Assembly: GCA_039811225.1 (NCBI GenBank) | Contig: JBDHYG010000001.1 | Coordinates: forward strand, 372,001 to 436,000 | DNA length: 64,000 nt | Reading direction: 5' to 3' | Origin: JAFDXJ01 sp039811225 | GTDB taxonomy: Bacteria > Bacteroidota > Bacteroidia > Chitinophagales > Chitinophagaceae | Program-made: the position numbers and the translations under genes | Shown here: positions 61,682-64,000 of the stretch, piece after piece | Numbering within the stretch: position 1 is the stretch's first letter | How the letters are laid out: each line of letters opens with the position of its first letter | Notes under the pieces: model-generated | The model's input: the letters and a program-made list of their open reading frames with translations, nothing else | Databases searched by the model: none | Told to the model about the DNA's origin: nothing

Positions 61682-63142
61682 ATGAAAAGATTTAATTATT
61701 ACTCACTACTTTTAGTAGTACATTTTCTCTTAATTTTCATTACAGTATTTGGGAGCCTATTTGTTATTGCTATTGGCCAGTCTATCTGGTTAATAGCATT
61801 TCTCACAGTTCCTATGGTCAATCTTTTGTTATTACCCATAACAAAAAAAGATGAACAATTTGATCCGGCCCATCCCATTTTAATGGTACTGGTGTCCGTT
61901 ATGATTGGTACGGTATTACGTTCTTTTTTCATTTTATCACCGTATGAATCCCCGGCAAAATTTCTCATGTTGATGGGTAAGCCACCAACTTTCTTACTTA
62001 ATGGCATCATACCTCTTTATATTGGATTTATTTTTTTCGTATTTGGCTATGTTTACCCGGTTAAACCCTTGAAAGACTGGAGTACCAAAAGAATCCATTC
62101 AGACCCGATCAGTTTAAAGAAATTTATCCCCGTTTCGATCATCATTACACTTATTAGTATGTATACGGCGTATGAATTCTTTAAGAAAACCGGGTTTAAT
62201 TTTAACGAAATAAATGCAGACAGCTTTGGTAAAAAGCGTCGATATCAAATGGAAGGTGGTGCCGGATATGCAGCATTAGGGTATTATAAATTGGTTATGG
62301 ATTTGATCGAGCCCTTGTTTTATATTGCCCTTATGTATATCATTGTCAATAAGAAAAAAATATGGTCAATTCTAGGACTTGTTACCTTAGTTATGGGCAT
62401 ATTGAATTTGATTTATCCTATAATCGAAAATATACGAACCAATGCTTTGTATGTAATGATCAATACCGGCCTGATCATTTATTACTTAAACCAGGGAATA
62501 AAAATTAAAGACCTCATCAAAGTTGTAGCCGTTGCCTCCGTGATTCTTTTTATTATGACTACCTTAAGAAGTGCGAATAATACAAAACGAACGGTTACAG
62601 AAGTATCGTCTAATCCATTGGCAATTATGGTGGGTACCACCAATTTTTGTGGGGTAGATAAAACAGCTCAAATCATCAATGGGGTACCGGGAAAATTACC
62701 CTATCAGTTCGGCGAAAGCTTAATCTATTGGTTGGTTTCTCCTATACCCCGGACCTGGTGGCCGGAAAAGCCAGCCATTAGTTATGGCTTGATTATTGGT
62801 GAAAAAATTTACGGCAAAAGAGATGAAAATGATCCAGGTGGAGGTATCCCTCCTGGTTTTGTGGCTGAATTATACCTCAATTTTGGTTATCCCGGGATTA
62901 TACTGGGTATGTTTTTAATGGGGCTCTTATTTAAATTATTTTATGACGCTTATTTAAAAACAAGAGAAAAAAGTACTTATGCCATGTTGATTTTTATTAT
63001 TGTTTTTGTGCCTGTAGCGCTAAAATTAATTGGTGGTGATATGAGCGGAGTGATGACAAAAGTGGTTAAAGGAGTAATTTCAATCTATTTTATTATGAAA
63101 TTAATTCAAGTGAGAAAAACAAATTCCATGACTGAAACTTAA
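61682..63142 (+). CDS. Wzy-like oligosaccharide repeat unit polymerase
   Basis: This 486-residue polytopic membrane protein has about 10-12 transmembrane helices and resembles O-antigen/EPS polymerases. The N-terminal helices (YYSLLLVVHFLLIFITVFGSLFVI) are followed by a long run of hydrophobic segments. A large extracellular loop near 300-400 contains SPIPRTWWPEKPAISYG and GGGIPPGFVAELYLNFGYPG, typical of this family. It follows the tyrosine autokinase by 14 nt, which supports a role in the same polysaccharide pathway. The repeat unit is unknown. Confidence 0.85.
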   Translation: MKRFNYYSLLLVVHFLLIFITVFGSLFVIAIGQSIWLIAFLTVPMVNLLLLPITKKDEQFDPAHPILMVLVSVMIGTVLRSFFILSPYESPAKFLMLMGKPPTFLLNGIIPLYIGFIFFVFGYVYPVKPLKDWSTKRIHSDPISLKKFIPVSIIITLISMYTAYEFFKKTGFNFNEINADSFGKKRRYQMEGGAGYAALGYYKLVMDLIEPLFYIALMYIIVNKKKIWSILGLVTLVMGILNLIYPIIENIRTNALYVMINTGLIIYYLNQGIKIKDLIKVVAVASVILFIMTTLRSANNTKRTVTEVSSNPLAIMVGTTNFCGVDKTAQIINGVPGKLPYQFGESLIYWLVSPIPRTWWPEKPAISYGLIIGEKIYGKRDENDPGGGIPPGFVAELYLNFGYPGIILGMFLMGLLFKLFYDAYLKTREKSTYAMLIFIIVFVPVALKLIGGDMSGVMTKVVKGVISIYFIMKLIQVRKTNSMTET

Positions 63143-63231
63143 ATTTATTTAGAATATAATTAACCATGAAATCAATGACGTTTTATCATGTCAGTTCATA
63201 GGCAAATTCCATATGATTTAAAAATTAAAAA

Positions 63232-64000
63232 ATGAAACCCTTTCTCATCATCTTCAGCTCTATCGTTTTATTAAACACCGGAGATAGTTCCCTTGGTTGC
63301 CAAAACACTTCCACTGACAAAGCCCCGGAAAATATAACCAAAGAGCAATCAGTAAGTCAACAGGACACATTAATTGTTTCCCAGTTGCAAGCTACCGGTA
63401 AGACGGTAACCCCGGAAATGTTTGGCGCAATTGCCGATGGCAAATCGCATAAACTCTCAGAAAAGTACAGTACGTTAGAAGCCGCACAGAAAGATTACCC
63501 GGGTGTAAAAGATTTAAATATAACCATAGATGGAGCAGCCTTTCAAAAAGCTGTAGATATGGCTTCCCTGGATAATGGTGAAGTCCTTGCAGAAAAAACG
63601 TATGTTGTGAATTCACCCATTGTAATGAAAGATAATGTCATTGTAGATGGTAATCATAAAGGCGTCTTTATTAATGACCGTTCCCGGGGAAAAATGATGA
63701 ACTGGGCATTTCTTTTTGGCGACCATGCCCCGTATGGCTTCAATAAAGAAGGAAATAATGGTGCCGGGTATGATTATTATGATGTGAAAGAATCGATGAA
63801 AATTGGCCAGAATTATTTAACACTGGCCAATTCATCTGATGCAGGTTTATTCAAACTAAATCAGATAGTCATGGTCGTTTCTTCATATAAAAGAAAACAA
63901 AACATTTTAAAAGTGATGTTACCCTACCATATTACTATGTGTAAAATTGTAAAAATGGAAGGCAGAAAAATTTTCTTTGAATATCCTTTTGATGAAAATG
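63232..64000 (+). CDS. pectate lyase superfamily-fold lipoprotein, 5' part (cut by window end)
   Basis: This open frame from ATG 63232 runs off the window after 256 codons. A signal-peptide-like start (MKPFLIIFSSIVLLNTGD) leads to a Cys at about residue 23 (SLGCQ), so it may be a lipoprotein. From about residue 60 it shows TPEMFGAIADGKSHK, the N-terminal motif of Pectate_lyase_3 right-handed beta-helix proteins, followed by NGEVLAEKTYVVNSPIVMKDNVIVDGN, typical of tailspike/polysaccharide-lyase folds. It follows the Wzy-like gene by 89 nt and may be an EPS-modifying enzyme of the locus. Confidence 0.75.
   Translation, partial: MKPFLIIFSSIVLLNTGDSSLGCQNTSTDKAPENITKEQSVSQQDTLIVSQLQATGKTVTPEMFGAIADGKSHKLSEKYSTLEAAQKDYPGVKDLNITIDGAAFQKAVDMASLDNGEVLAEKTYVVNSPIVMKDNVIVDGNHKGVFINDRSRGKMMNWAFLFGDHAPYGFNKEGNNGAGYDYYDVKESMKIGQNYLTLANSSDAGLFKLNQIVMVVSSYKRKQNILKVMLPYHITMCKIVKMEGRKIFFEYPFDEN

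Noticed and set aside
1..64000. CRISPR arrays, tRNA or rRNA genes, and insertion sequences
   Set aside because: Reading the window, I saw no regularly spaced direct repeats, no T-loop-like GTTCGA tRNA signature and no transposase or terminal inverted repeats.

Overview
The window is about 64 kb of chromosome from a member of the Bacteroidota, most likely of the family Chitinophagaceae. This is inferred from gene content, since no rRNA or marker tree is available. The supporting signs are type IX secretion (T9SS) C-terminal sorting domains on three large secreted proteins, repeated copies of the Bacteroidota -7 promoter element TAnnTTTG shortly before start codons, the long inserted form of IspG, a Rho factor with a large charged insertion, a futalosine-pathway MqnC, a PcrB/GGGP-synthase-like protein, and weak Shine-Dalgarno signals. 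Nothing marks an integrated element: I see no integrase, transposase, tRNA, rRNA or CRISPR array.

Layout. Positions 1-8046 (mostly +): the 3' end of dnaB, rsmE, an L,D-transpeptidase lipoprotein, galK, ridA (-), an orphan 3-hydroxyacyl-CoA dehydrogenase C-terminal-domain protein, tsaB, and an ArsR regulator followed by a CstB-like persulfide dioxygenase/rhodanese. Positions 8053-24040 (-): a lipid A-type acyltransferase, nadB, ispG, a two-gene Bat cluster (TPR and VWA), a class D beta-lactamase-like lipoprotein, an aldehyde dehydrogenase, a gliding-type secreted protein with a lactonase, an M36 metalloprotease and an HsdR-N-like nuclease-fold protein. Positions 24120-30622 (+): a fused peptide ABC ATPase, queA, a MscS channel, rho and an orphan phage-type tail tube protein. 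Positions 30692-46840 (mixed): an aspartyl protease, mqnC, an unrecognised 369-residue protein, two polysaccharide-deacetylase-type proteins, a GH35 beta-galactosidase, fumC, NADP isocitrate dehydrogenase, a DUF2061 protein, a sugar MFS transporter, PPK2, mscL and scpA. Positions 46841-59067: a short interrupted Cys/Asn-rich reading frame with a ten-G tract, a delta-60 repeat T9SS protein, dxs (-), a LytS/LytR-type two-component pair, an M28 peptidase, a GGGP-synthase-like protein (-) and B12-dependent ribonucleotide reductase. Positions 59316-64000: the start of an exopolysaccharide locus (Wzc-like tyrosine autokinase, Wzy-like polymerase, and a pectate-lyase-fold lipoprotein cut by the window end).

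How the genes work together. Most of the window is core metabolism: isoprenoids (ispG, dxs), NAD (nadB), menaquinone (mqnC), TCA cycle (fumC, icd), and tRNA and rRNA modification (tsaB, queA, rsmE). It is interleaved with envelope, polysaccharide and secreted-enzyme functions. No complete novel system is evident. The points most worth a second look are the G10-interrupted Cys-rich gene before the delta-60 protein, the lone contractile-tail tube protein behind rho, the Cys-less ArsR next to a persulfide dioxygenase, the class D enzyme with an altered third motif, a perfect DnaA box in the leader of the ribonucleotide reductase gene, and several perfect inverted repeats next to promoters.
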